Shown: positions 22,001 to 28,793, numbered from the stretch's first letter. The stretch is DNA of 44,889 bases from Rickettsiales bacterium (GCA_031289855.1 JAITOR010000009.1:1-44889); one strand, 5' to 3'. The notes: generated from the letters alone by a model not told the origin. Made by a program: numbers and translations.

Positions 22001-22221
22001 CAGTTTCTGCTTGCTTGGTGGCAAAAATAACTTGTGATATATCAGAAGGCTATAAAAAGAAGATTGAAAAGATAAATGGTAATGGATGGGCTAGCACTGG
22101 TGTTGGAGGAATATATTATTGGCAAGATTGCAGTAAAGTAGCAGATGATTATACTTGTAAATATTCGCAACAAGATAATTATGGTACTTGGGTTGATAGT
22201 ATTCCAGAGGGTATATTTTAA
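10027..22221 (+). CDS. Giant (4064 aa) Cys-rich predicted secreted/surface protein
   Basis: Single uninterrupted ORF; signal-peptide-like N-terminus (MILKNTITCIGFAFITSFNANA); Cys-rich throughout with recurring C..G.W..C motifs. Confidence 0.93.
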   Translation: MSKRNIRKMILKNTITCIGFAFITSFNANALISGLSGGSSGNTFCSDLIFANRAIGDWKVDDTGNNFVYAAAGSEVLLTRQVNSACNSLAAVGQTLEIQEETIRNVVPLAKITNKSASDNKCDVTYHMPLKEEGVDEGIAVNGTSILLNPVGKLRFPDANSVNSNTCSYKSCDALTVEEIRAIYYHEKKSNEEKFEEFFKSYNGTGTIITPKYVKYCEPKKCTAYNNRVCTNATPDNAKDLYCHDMQNPNLFKWLYVSGKSATEAKLDKDGKQVYHCKLHQCKRNDAISTFCPTNFDIFYNYTNMNLAVTDSFGISMSYDKLYERDILLNNNFNAISQKELYCSPAPSNDENCKIPRIIEIKELSCGTKDTCSTLMNNSNTCDKYTGMDNSITSSTDFDSIKQSFSLQGAAFVAAYDKCINDNVCENGDSVCINVRNENCISDKKTCVFTTDCGLSIKKNVEPCLSAIAQISEPNSVSAFFSPLPHPRAIELVCEIDGKSIENCSVNDSNVITCTVTNAVGVKNKYGAYYTNNDESDQVSSALTLEYKKCIEVGGKHKTILKRSLFGQLDSPLPPTTKVWDKVAAWAIIAASLGTATSSCMPEDNFTGNYETYTHRLNGNRANFYSNAKDGYNPESQMFCGSEEDFQKRYEAYESRRYLCDDYQSVLSNNYSKHYDSGWSATYVSGTRRTAPMMVGICSPLSTDNAPTASGSTYTCGNGKNYCNFFDWDSYYIKEEPEITWSTEKPIVTNANVKACMRFQSLADWSLCGTRTTRVDCGIGLCEFQYRGKDRCSDLSLNVLENSNGCVLGHVGGSCVQNVSNSGGTHKFRFRLVRGENSRLYVFLDRTTSTCVGRNTTYLVQSSSEIDNLRDIEDIYGTCIVTGGIEVNPHFNNKFERTQIYCRDRLTERTQMNLCADSENNANGTGCEGDVNTNQKRTFNMSDFYSNNPIGVILGDCKSSSEMNVFGDGNEGKVAQRKTCKVLLYKRSPDESNENFSDLHEQKNLFGKNFKGRLTALSLYDDNSLSDNNCDGKITDEDVFGEYLFKNLNCGYMFGNDYKILPQNDGENGMGGNVVYSFVEPEDWCKKKTEYVKDENSTPFDERFGATEKDYPDGNGRNHSFLINRKCSNLLMHKSVDVDPILNPEENHKASEWLPIDVVQYAGNNQLQGNIMENSQCTINSVENCRGYYNEKYYESGGVDSFVKESQGIPLPLPVSPSVYWRYAIKENMPDLFLPIIQISQYKKTGTNNYYNFVVGGKNQYVDFFEPSIKLVFGISDAYASILFNKSDVTGNISTIYVAGSSSENISVGYKFKKFGQIYPQSKGLACLVQLSTDGSEQQIGCLDRGTPNINNFILVRDTDGYVQTRPWVRAFFHNGNNLSVTGNVVGGLRAYFLKNNLSMSDTAALKQLIFTNYSRVDNTTYSDCSSLPTIKNEYAYLNTIDNPQKTCKELEEKIKAGMGEYTHLNGENYAYESGYPIYISSSYCSKVHYDCVNFTKEEQVENAKSPRDENYLSILNAKIRNCESQIETYCKKTSGNERTIQLDENKTNGTLTRIKENYLLNTSANEMCVTTGFERYFKGGVNASSVKAVKLQYYYPELEGIGKCILTNESKGNPACRISDYYTYCEYKEGIEDSTCNPLVDVAPTQDDMEDLGVSSLPNTYFCRLSVKNCVKRVSCDCNENGNGGISRCIDLPEQCFKGGSNLYKTLYKGALKDVTEDIAREPSCNCQLVSEDALDGVVVNSNQELRNPTPREFGLCAPLQDLDFCEPVKYYNEDRIYLDGNAGQPLSWLKNNSPGNLWRTNQKVEGRYYSVDDLGHAEFSKSNVCKEDIGNGNVSDEDWNKNFCLNGEYSYHEITGAECIKGTDKCITSILHSGSCGGFWKNKIYGEEGDEDARKVIPLATCTYFKTCAPGDKGCSITGKMPCAKDNEGCSPYPVFLMMDNTQCERYTCPDVRENEVFIEDEDEIADYSESEELKDMTADRRGQKHGYATWIKYKKGTDLYDCENGGNCAFEINEARNSVATTKVGEDGIADEELEANNSTTKYSNVRTGVENGKGDDLEERYANACVQGFAPAGSNLFLREFNAANAFVGINDKFSLDTSKPVNMIPYMVEQDKFMRSALGYDVGYYFYSRDKTKNDSKIINYNNFVALTGWSALEHLPIRSCNQVGEWMSPYDIYNIHGVAGYYRKSGIFENGVIAETCVGDFKTCKSACLETKERITDATPDICANACMEPFSNCIANACQSNYTTCTNSCDAITSSNEESEDEDGEDEEDEEDGDTQTSASSNQSCQDQCMVAKNSCTNTSLSANLNLQNLDKFPQYLGNYCERLYCPGYDDGDVGLLSIEKCDPTNTNINNKNKDNCSMLSDDKIEFTIPSSQSSGNETVRYSLYYSNEKNYDNYPLGLYEAVNLLSFPASNQPENYIDLGPSDPGAQNTNVLFEEYRNNGYKTPKIPLEFDTRINNVMNNKNTIWRHTGGAIWAETPTPRNNDVISYQIQGKCIEERKFYAENTLFFAGFEPQFNNVMQNLGVSTDNVYTEYGVNHTNVSKFLSSMKTTPKGNYIITNPEISSFFKDPMSANTQPTRSCGKWGQWSAIKNGCLSVCEALDPFRTTFKDTNKNGFLENWEITEIFSKPRYNSIENWWRNGLWAEIRQEEGWIEKSDGTICKESSTCTCDKGGDGSCDDITFYRGWGDYVTKMQMVTRSGYIQKWSGEICEKGKPNCTCDIGKLRNNGSVACQMGDIVYNNDSCDVDPGNDCSNIAGNTWSRINGDDMILNNNIRTYNGNRYGDRYTGGAKWGRSLGGLTITNIIIRDGRNETYVADEDDKIYIKGTCFSLVGKKIVENSKWVEGFPTDGALFVQSGDKNNVFEGAPHRECLADGTWGPVIDPCINFTTCVDFKITSKNMLQYMIDTEPQNNTPLTMDAKNRVNIDVKGVISHTQFDFQLKSDETEDVKTIGTLEGGKLNYSDILTAQRTNVPTLPVEINCSQASSSFVDTIGYNTSNIATINVNNNSVNTPSTNEIAAAKTITPKIGRLCNVATGDWEPGYNKFECRMKSCGDIAYSVGTGDDRIVIVDYKAIATNDNIGISGTTNPRSIGKVINKIEGLFYPKNSGYTGSVEFGNFADPNKQVFKNYEFKAQCPEGYKYCELHSTNGNIICNGDSGVPQDMETQITFTCELEQDSPSAQAIWKRKGECVAQYCIWQNDFGSGTYTSNAIGTSLPWKQKQMIMPYAKDNTTYVGGLNAVGGLPALNSRYMPVSSDTSIADRDVKKNSKTYTQPQYNYSYNISNKKTSAVVTTPNVNVKQNLRALLTRKTILENNSSGLPFESLGIYSPSVTIYKNFMANVNKKYIFSQSAKKYSTAVSTVSIENDTTTDSKTLLNYITGVEANIDFFIGDSFTSTINDPISKTALEDLEKLGKVTVGTEIRMDAYCVRKVGRYYPKDNKIIAKCNPPTSGGLVGRWEVNTDTNAKCKKVCDLSKLPFDHTGIWWRRQVTDNIATATMGGSGQKIGNSVNYPGIVPVFVKDKVSANIKDYRKDLTDKAISASKPNIADCTSADCVTARKKLENFVFNNITLKVTSKSIYNEDREPVVNDGFQTGAYGTKSRYVESGGVVIGYCDDTRMLTGDNVEFTCSEMSDGSMKWTTEKPADCKTYSKTSLEGIPANISLWLRVTGDDDGSQDDARVDISDRYSATTNIFYVNSNHDKLLVGDVKYGASNLATTDATNYGSTGSSSFGTYSRLGVQKACKISVVAAGASGLCKTDALTANRYRATALNSDHYDAVYTNSSNSTKLASFLNSTTAAPFTKGEGLLYTQFTNRDNGSSGYGFGGFFEVNPVYTDTTAYNMYTCDASEIEYGGDLVDVFLNGNDRFSGKRSAKWFTANSVVIAKCGGKTENDMKNEGWGVLFKCNANGTWTRTNNCAKDNLYYCDNESDNVSHESAKNYSGVCYDGNRSETLNFRSPAKERVYIGFPKIIGNCGRWNRDAGACNKPVSACLVAKITCDISEGYKKKIEKINGNGWASTGVGGIYYWQDCSKVADDYTCKYSQQDNYGTWVDSIPEGIF

Positions 22222-22558
22222 TTTTTATTTTTTCCCCCTTTCCTCTCCAATTTTTTTGTCTAATTACCCTTCTCTTGATGGAGAGAATAGTTATTTATTT
22301 GCTCTCTATTTTGATACTTATCCTTTGTAGTTATCATCATTTTTTGTATATCCTATAATTATTCCTCTTTTGTGGAGGGTCAAAATCCAATGAAGTTGGT
22401 TTTTTTGAAAGGACTCTCCATTGTTTATTTTTTTTCATTATTTACACTTTGTCATCTTCTTGAGAGGTGGTCAAATTGTAGAGTCATTTGAGGAAAAAAA
22501 TTATTAAAAAAAAATGAAAACAGGTCGAAAAAGAATGTAGAATAAAAAATTTTTCCTA

Positions 22559-23032
22559 TTATACCCCTCTGCCTCCATTCTCTCTTGATTTAGTTGGTGT
22601 TCCTATTGTTTTTACCATTTCAATCGCCTTATCTTTTGAAAGTCCTCTTGCTCTTAACTTTTCAATAATGACCTCCATTTCATCATTTTCAATATTTATT
22701 GCTTCAACCACATCATTTGATAATTGTGCCTTTAAATCTTCTCTAAGTTCTTTATTTTTATTCCTAAACACTGGGGCATCATCATCTTCCTCATCCTCTT
22801 TTTTTACAATCTTTAATATTTTTTTAACTTTTTCCTCTATATCATCATCTTTTCTAATCTCTTCCATCTCATGTTTTACAGATTTTTTACTTTTATCATC
22901 AAAATTTTCATCTTTAATCCCCCTTAACAAATCACTTTCATCCTCTTCTTTTATATCAAAAACATTCTTTTTGGCATTAATCAAGGCATTGGAAATATTA
23001 CTTTTAGGGGCTCTCGTAGAATTGTTTGGCAC
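22559..23032 (-). CDS. Hypothetical acidic/charged protein
   Basis: 157 aa, immediately downstream of tpiA on the same strand; C-terminal helical LRARGLSKDKAIEMVKTIG. Confidence 0.6.
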   Translation of the reverse strand: MPNNSTRAPKSNISNALINAKKNVFDIKEEDESDLLRGIKDENFDDKSKKSVKHEMEEIRKDDDIEEKVKKILKIVKKEDEEDDDAPVFRNKNKELREDLKAQLSNDVVEAINIENDEMEVIIEKLRARGLSKDKAIEMVKTIGTPTKSRENGGRGV

Positions 23033-23788
23033 CTAAAAACTTCCTTTTACAATATTAAAGAAATCAGATCCCTTTAAACTCGCGCCACCAACTAATACAC
23101 CATCTACATTTTTTAAATGCAAAATTTCATTGGCATTATCAGGTTTTACAGAGCCACCATATAGAACTTTTAAATCTTGTTTTTTAACTACACTTTTAAT
23201 ATGTCCACAAACCTCATCAACCTCAGCAGTTGTTGCAACTTTACCTGTGCCAATTGCCCACACAGGTTCATAAGCCACCACAACTTTATTTAAATCCAAA
23301 CCAGCAGTGGTCTTCAAAACTTGTTCACCCACTACTTCAAGATGCTTTTTTGCTTCTCTTACTGATAAATCTTCACCTACACAAATTACAGGTGTAATAT
23401 TGTGTGCCAAAGCGCCAGCAGATTTTTTGTTAATGGTTTCATCAGTTTCACCTTGAAATTGTCGTCTTTCACTATGGCCTGTTAATGTATATTTGCAACC
23501 AAATTCATTCAAAAACAAAGGGCTTGTATTACCGGTAAATGCGCCTTTTTCTGTCTCATGCACGTCTTCAGCACCAATATTTACTTTAAAATTATTAGTT
23601 TCTTTATTATATTCAGTGGCTTTGGCAATAGCATATTCAATATACAAATCAGGCACGCATATTAAAATATCAACGGGTGATTTTGTATTGTTTTCACTTT
23701 CTTTTGCTGCAACAGCAAAATCTTTGAACCATTGGTCAATAGCACTCTTTGAACCATTCATTTTCCAATTACCAGATATAAAAGACAT
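23033..23788 (-). CDS. tpiA: Triosephosphate isomerase
   Basis: SGNWKMNGS, LTGHSERRQF, VVAYEPVWAIGTGKVA, LYGGSVKPDNA. Confidence 0.97.
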   Translation of the reverse strand: MSFISGNWKMNGSKSAIDQWFKDFAVAAKESENNTKSPVDILICVPDLYIEYAIAKATEYNKETNNFKVNIGAEDVHETEKGAFTGNTSPLFLNEFGCKYTLTGHSERRQFQGETDETINKKSAGALAHNITPVICVGEDLSVREAKKHLEVVGEQVLKTTAGLDLNKVVVAYEPVWAIGTGKVATTAEVDEVCGHIKSVVKKQDLKVLYGGSVKPDNANEILHLKNVDGVLVGGASLKGSDFFNIVKGSF

Positions 23789-23888
23789 AAGTAAATAACA
23801 TTATTAATATAATTGTATCATATAATATTAATATTTATTTTACAAATTTATTTTATCTTTTTTAATATAATTTCTCGTCCATGTTTTT

Positions 23889-24908
23889 TTAACTTACAAC
23901 ATTAAACTCTGGAATTTCCACCACCCCATTTTCTTTAACGATTTTAATGCTTTTTATCAAAATATCCTGTTTTATTGTGGATAGTTTTTGCAAGGAATTG
24001 GTGTTGGTCATAGCCGCAATTCTAAGTGTTAAACAATTATTGGTTATGCCAGTAAAAAATACACTCACGGTGCTTTTATTGATTCCATAACAACTCTTTA
24101 AAGTGCTTGTAATTTCCTTCGTTATTTGCTCCATTTTATCAAAATCTTGATATTTTAATAGAATCTTTTCATCAATTTTAAAATAACTCGTTTTGTTCTT
24201 GTTTTGTATGGTCGTAATACTAAAAATAGAATTTGGAATATACATTGGAATATTTGTTTCTTTCAACAAAATTTTTGTTTGTCTCCAACTTATATATTCT
24301 ACTTTTCCTGTTATTTTTTTTTCTTCCAACACAATTTCATCACCCACGGAAAATGGCTTATCAATATAAATCACAATGCCACTAAAAATGTTCGAAAAAA
24401 TATCTTTACCGGCAAGACCAACAATCACAGAACCAAATCCACCAAATGCAAGCAATGTATTTATATTTATACCAAAATTTCCTAATATTAAAAACAACCA
24501 AATCACAAAAAGCATAATTTTAACTAATTTTTCTGTGAAATCAAGTCCACTAATATTAATTTTTTTTGTTTTTTGTAAAATATATTGTTTTTTAAATCTT
24601 GTGGCTATTTTTAATAATAATATTAAAATAACGAGATAAAACACTGAATTTATAAGTTTTGCAACATTTATGTTTGCAAGATGCATTGTTAAAATGTTTG
24701 AAAATTTTAATGCTAAACATATCCAGATAAGTGATAATAATGGCTTTTTTGCCGCAATTATAAGGCTTGTAAAAAAAACTCTTTTTCTTTTGTAAAAATA
24801 TTCAAAAAATGTGAATGAAAAATTTTTTATCAAAATATTTAGGAAAAATCCTATAAAAAATAATATTAAAAATTTTATTACCAACACCAACATTATGTCA
24901 TCATACAA
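23889..24908 (-). CDS. MscS family small-conductance mechanosensitive channel
   Basis: NTLLAFGGFGSVIVGLAGKDIFSNIFSGIVIYIDKPFSVGDEI is the MscS pore/beta-domain signature. Confidence 0.92.
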   Translation of the reverse strand: MYDDIMLVLVIKFLILFFIGFFLNILIKNFSFTFFEYFYKRKRVFFTSLIIAAKKPLLSLIWICLALKFSNILTMHLANINVAKLINSVFYLVILILLLKIATRFKKQYILQKTKKINISGLDFTEKLVKIMLFVIWLFLILGNFGININTLLAFGGFGSVIVGLAGKDIFSNIFSGIVIYIDKPFSVGDEIVLEEKKITGKVEYISWRQTKILLKETNIPMYIPNSIFSITTIQNKNKTSYFKIDEKILLKYQDFDKMEQITKEITSTLKSCYGINKSTVSVFFTGITNNCLTLRIAAMTNTNSLQKLSTIKQDILIKSIKIVKENGVVEIPEFNVVS

Positions 24909-24970
24909 TAATATTTTTAAAAGTAAATAATATTGATTTTTATTTTTATAATATTATTATAACAAGTTAT

Positions 24971-25963
24971 ATGCCTAATTACGAAGCACTGAATGTCTAT
25001 TTGAAGCAGATAACCCATATATTGGATCAGCCAGGTATTGCCGAAATTTCAATAAACGATCCAGGTGAAGCATGGGTGGAAAAAAAAGGTGATATGTTTA
25101 GAGTTGAGATGCCTGAATATACATTGAAGCATTTAAAAGCATTGGCAAGTCTTATTGCTCAGGCAACAGATCAAAAGATTAGTGAGGAAACTCCACTACT
25201 TGGTGCTACTTTACCAGGGGGACAGAGAATTCAAATTGTGATTCCACCTGCTACGGAAGCAACTTCCGTAATTTATTCCATAAGAAAACCGAGTGATTTA
25301 AAATGGTCGTTAGAGGATTATGAGAAAATGGGTTGTTTTGACTCCACATCAGCACAAGCAATCGTTGATACGAATAATATAGTGCTTTCAAGACTATTGA
25401 AGGCCGGATTGATTAAAACTTTTTTATATAAAGCAATTTTTAGTAAAAAAAATATTATTATTGCTGGTGGTACTTCAACAGGAAAAACAACATTTACCAA
25501 TGCCTGTTTGAGAGCAATTCCAAAAAGTGAAAGACTTATAAGTTGTGAGGATGCTCGAGAAATTGACTTGACCGCTTTCCCAAATAGGGTGCACTTACTT
25601 GCATCAAAGGGTGGACAAGGTAGAGCAAATGTTACGACGCAAGATTTGATTGAATGTTGCCTTCGTTTAAGACCTGAAAGAATAATAGTGGGTGAGTTGA
25701 GAGGTTCGGAAGCATTTGCCTTTTTAAGAGCCATCAACACGGGTCACCCTGGTTCTATTTCCACGCTGCATGCTGATACTCCAGCTATGGCACTTCAACA
25801 GTTAAAAATGATGGTGTTGCAGGCTGGACTTGGTATGCCACCAAAGGATATCGTTGATTACATAGAAAATGTGGTAGATATTGTGGTGCAATTAAAAAGA
25901 GGACAAAAAGGTCGAAGATTTATTAGTGAGGTTTATTTTAAAGATTACGACAGAAGCGTTTAG
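24971..25963 (+). CDS. virB11: VirB11-like type IV secretion ATPase
   Basis: Walker A GGTSTGKTT, ISCEDAREIDL, LRLRPERIIVGELRGSEAFAFLRAINTGHPGSISTLHAD. Confidence 0.94.
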   Translation: MPNYEALNVYLKQITHILDQPGIAEISINDPGEAWVEKKGDMFRVEMPEYTLKHLKALASLIAQATDQKISEETPLLGATLPGGQRIQIVIPPATEATSVIYSIRKPSDLKWSLEDYEKMGCFDSTSAQAIVDTNNIVLSRLLKAGLIKTFLYKAIFSKKNIIIAGGTSTGKTTFTNACLRAIPKSERLISCEDAREIDLTAFPNRVHLLASKGGQGRANVTTQDLIECCLRLRPERIIVGELRGSEAFAFLRAINTGHPGSISTLHADTPAMALQQLKMMVLQAGLGMPPKDIVDYIENVVDIVVQLKRGQKGRRFISEVYFKDYDRSV

Positions 25964-25991
25964 AAGTGTTTGAGCGGATATATAAATTAAT

Positions 25992-26020
25992 TTGACATTA
26001 TTTTTTTTATATTATATACT
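25992..26020 (+). promoter_or_regulatory. Consensus-like sigma70 promoter
   Basis: TTGACA - 17 nt - TATACT immediately upstream of the leader peptide/attenuator. Confidence 0.75.
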
Positions 26021-26047
26021 AAAAACATGAATTTAAAAAATGATAAT

Positions 26048-26098
26048 ATGAAAATGATTTATTTATTGAATAACAACTTATTTCATCATAGCAAGTAA
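26048..26098 (+). CDS. Candidate regulatory leader peptide MKMIYLLNNNLFHHSK
   Basis: Short ORF (also in frame with an ATG at 26027) ending at the first arm of an attenuator; contains AAT AAC AAC and CAT CAT codon runs. Confidence 0.65.
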   Translation: MKMIYLLNNNLFHHSK

Positions 26099-26169
26099 TG
26101 CTTGCTAATCATAAATCGTGGTCATATTTGACTTTGCAAGCATCTTTTAATTTAAAGATGCTTGTTTTT
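26089..26169 (+). promoter_or_regulatory. Transcription attenuator with mutually exclusive hairpins
   Basis: 1:2 TAGCAAG/CTTGCTA (26089-95/26101-107); 2:3 ATGCTTGC/GCAAGCAT (26098-105/26136-143); 3:4 CAAGCATCTTT/AAAGATGCTTG (26137-147/26154-164) followed by TTTTT. Confidence 0.78.
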
Positions 26170-26201
26170 ATTAAAAAAATTTAAAAAATACAGGAATTAA
26201 A

Positions 26202-26921
26202 ATGAAAAAATATTTATTAGTTATAATGGCATTATTAGGAATTGCTAATTTGCAGGCAAAGACTTTAAGAGTTGGAACAAATGCGACATATCCTCCTTTT
26301 GAATCTTTCAATGAAAAGGGAGAATTGGTTGGCTTTGACATAGATTTGTTAAATTCAATCGCTAAAAAATTAAATTACAAATTGGAATATATTGATTTAC
26401 CGTTTGAGGGTTTAATTCAAGAATTGGAAAGTGAAAAAGTTGATTTAGTAATTTCTTGTTTAAGTGAAACTTCCGATAGAAAAAAGAAGGTAAATTTTAG
26501 TGATGGATATATGAAAATTGGTGTTTTTGTTATAGTTAAACAAGACAATAATACAATTAAAAGTGCAAAAGATTTGAAAAAGGGTATTAAACTTGGTGTG
26601 GAAACTGGTTCTTCGCAAGTAAAATATTCTGAAGAAAACTATAAGGGCGTTGAATTAGTGTTTTTCAATAATGTAGATATTTATACTGCACTTGAAACTG
26701 GAAAAGTTGATGCAATTTTGATGGATGATATACCGGCATTAGCATACTTAAAGAGCAAAGGTAAGGGTAAACTTAAAATTGTTGGTGATAAAATAAATCC
26801 AAAAAATGCTGGTATGGCATTTAATAAGAAAAACACAGCATTGTTAAAAGAAATTAACAAAGCTTTGAAAGAAGTAAGAAGTAGCGGTGAATACAAAAAA
26901 ATATATGATAAATGGATATAG
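26202..26921 (+). CDS. Amino-acid ABC transporter substrate-binding protein (SBP_bac_3)
   Basis: Signal peptide; LRVGTNATYPPFESFNEKGELVGFDIDLLNSIAKKL ... GKVDAILMDD. Confidence 0.92.
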   Translation: MKKYLLVIMALLGIANLQAKTLRVGTNATYPPFESFNEKGELVGFDIDLLNSIAKKLNYKLEYIDLPFEGLIQELESEKVDLVISCLSETSDRKKKVNFSDGYMKIGVFVIVKQDNNTIKSAKDLKKGIKLGVETGSSQVKYSEENYKGVELVFFNNVDIYTALETGKVDAILMDDIPALAYLKSKGKGKLKIVGDKINPKNAGMAFNKKNTALLKEINKALKEVRSSGEYKKIYDKWI

Positions 26922-26948
26922 TTATTAAAATTATCTATTGGTAAGATT

Positions 26949-26995
26949 TGAAGTGTTGAAATTGTTATATTGTATCGATTCAACACTTCATTTTT
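26949..26995 (+). terminator. Rho-independent terminator after the substrate-binding protein gene
   Basis: Perfect 12-bp inverted repeat TGAAGTGTTGAA/TTCAACACTTCA followed by TTTTT. Confidence 0.75.
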
Positions 26996-27035
26996 ATCAA
27001 TCAAATAATAAATTTTTACATAAACGACTTAACAT

Positions 27036-28730
27036 TTAATGTTTAAAATCTTCCTTCAATAACATTTGTGAAAAATCCTTTCCCGGTGGCACCATTGGTG
27101 TTATATATTCATCTGCTGTTTTTACATTCAAAACAAATGCTTTTTTTGAATTTAACATGGTTTTTATCGCGTCATCAAGTTTTGATGGTTCACTAATTTC
27201 CAAACTTTCGCAACCAAAAGCCTTTGCCACGGCAGTAAAATCTGTTTGTTTTTCAAAAATAGTTTCACTAAATCGTCCTTCATACATTAATTCTTGCCAT
27301 TGCTTTACATTACCAAGCACTCCATTATTGACAATTACAACCTTCACCGGCAAATCATAATACACGGCAGTTGCTAATTCCTGTATATTCATCATAAAAC
27401 TTCCATCGCCACTAATACAAATAACTTGTGATTTAGGATAAGCCACTTGCACTCCAAGTGCAGCAGGGAGTCCAAATCCCATGGTTCCCAATCCGCCACT
27501 TGAAATAAATTGTCTCGTTCTACTAAATTCATAAAATTGTGCCGTCCACATTTGATGTTGTCCCACATCTGTGGTTATAAAATTATGTGGAATGTCTTTG
27601 GTTAAAGCACTAACTCTTTCAATCAAATATTGTGGTTTAATGATCACATCACTACTAAAATATCGCGGTCTATTTTTTTCTCTCCATTTTTTAATATCAG
27701 CCCACCAATTTGTTAAATCTAACTTTACATCATTATACTTATTAATTTCCTGTAAAATCTGTTTTGCATCTCCTACAATTTCTAAATTAACCGGCACATT
27801 TAAACCCAATATAGCTGGTTCAATATCAATGTGTATTTTTTTTGACTTTTTAGCATATTTATCAAGATTTCCAGTGGCCCTATCCGTCAATCTTGTCCCT
27901 ATAATTACAAGTAAATCGGCATTAAAAATGGCCATATTTGCTTTGTAATTTCCATGCATACCGGCAAGTCCAAGAAAATTCTTATCTTCCACCGGAAAGG
28001 CTCCAAGTCCCATAAAACTTGATACAACTGGTATGTTATTGTTGTTTACAAGTTCTTTTAATTCTGTTACGGCATCTGCAATAATTAAACCTCCACCATA
28101 ATAAATAACTGGATTCTTTGCCTCTTTTAACATTTTTATACTTTCCTTTGCCAAACCCACATAATTTCTTGGTTCCTTTTCTTTAATTCTTATGTTTGTG
28201 GTCTTTGGTGTATATTCTATTTGTTTTGCTTGTGCATCAGAAGTTACAGCAATTACTACGGGACCTGGTTTGCCCTCTTTGGCTATGTAAAATGCTTCTT
28301 TAATAACCTTGCTTATATCTTCGGCACTTTTTACCAAATAATTATATTTCGTAATACTTCTTGTAATGCCTGTAATATTCACCTCTTGAAAAGTATCAGT
28401 TCCAAGCAAAGTAGATTTTACTTGACCTGAAATTATAACAACTGGAACAGAATCCAAAAATGCATCAGCAATTCCGGTTATAGCATTTGTAATGCCAGGT
28501 CCAGATGTAAATACAGCCACTCCAACCTTGCCAGTTGCTCTGGCATAGCCTTCTGCTGCATGAATTGCTGCCTGTTCATGCCTTGTTAAATAATGCTTTA
28601 TTTTGTCTTTGTTCTTATACAATTCGTCGTAAAAATGTATAATACTACCACCGGGATATCCAAAAATCTCATTTACCCCTTGTTCCAGTAAACTATCTAT
28701 TATTATCTGCGAACCAGTTTTCACAACCAT
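27036..28730 (-). CDS. ilvB: Acetolactate synthase large subunit-like ThDP enzyme
   Basis: VNEIFGYPGGSIIHFYDEL, HEQAAIHAAEGYARATGKVGVAVFTSGPG, GDGSFMMNIQELATAVYYDLPVKVVIVNN, full length. Confidence 0.93.
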   Translation of the reverse strand: MVVKTGSQIIIDSLLEQGVNEIFGYPGGSIIHFYDELYKNKDKIKHYLTRHEQAAIHAAEGYARATGKVGVAVFTSGPGITNAITGIADAFLDSVPVVIISGQVKSTLLGTDTFQEVNITGITRSITKYNYLVKSAEDISKVIKEAFYIAKEGKPGPVVIAVTSDAQAKQIEYTPKTTNIRIKEKEPRNYVGLAKESIKMLKEAKNPVIYYGGGLIIADAVTELKELVNNNNIPVVSSFMGLGAFPVEDKNFLGLAGMHGNYKANMAIFNADLLVIIGTRLTDRATGNLDKYAKKSKKIHIDIEPAILGLNVPVNLEIVGDAKQILQEINKYNDVKLDLTNWWADIKKWREKNRPRYFSSDVIIKPQYLIERVSALTKDIPHNFITTDVGQHQMWTAQFYEFSRTRQFISSGGLGTMGFGLPAALGVQVAYPKSQVICISGDGSFMMNIQELATAVYYDLPVKVVIVNNGVLGNVKQWQELMYEGRFSETIFEKQTDFTAVAKAFGCESLEISEPSKLDDAIKTMLNSKKAFVLNVKTADEYITPMVPPGKDFSQMLLKEDFKH

Positions 28731-28757
28731 ACAAACCTTATCGATATATATGGATAT

Positions 28758-28785
28758 ATTGTAAGAAATAAATAATATTTGTCAA
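28758..28785 (-). promoter_or_regulatory. Sigma70-like promoter for ilvB
   Basis: TTGACA - 16 nt - TACAAT on the - strand. Confidence 0.6.
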
Positions 28786-28793
28786 TTAAATAA

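Noticed and set aside
22222-22558. Possible hairpins after the giant gene (CTCTCCA…TGGAGAG; AATCCAA…TTGGTTT + T-run)
   Set aside because: Stems are short or loops long; not distinguishable from background in a T-rich spacer without folding calculations.
22668-23798. + strand ORFs 22668-23036 and 23493-23798
   Set aside because: Antisense shadows of the acidic protein and tpiA; Ser/Phe-rich translation is the expected complement.
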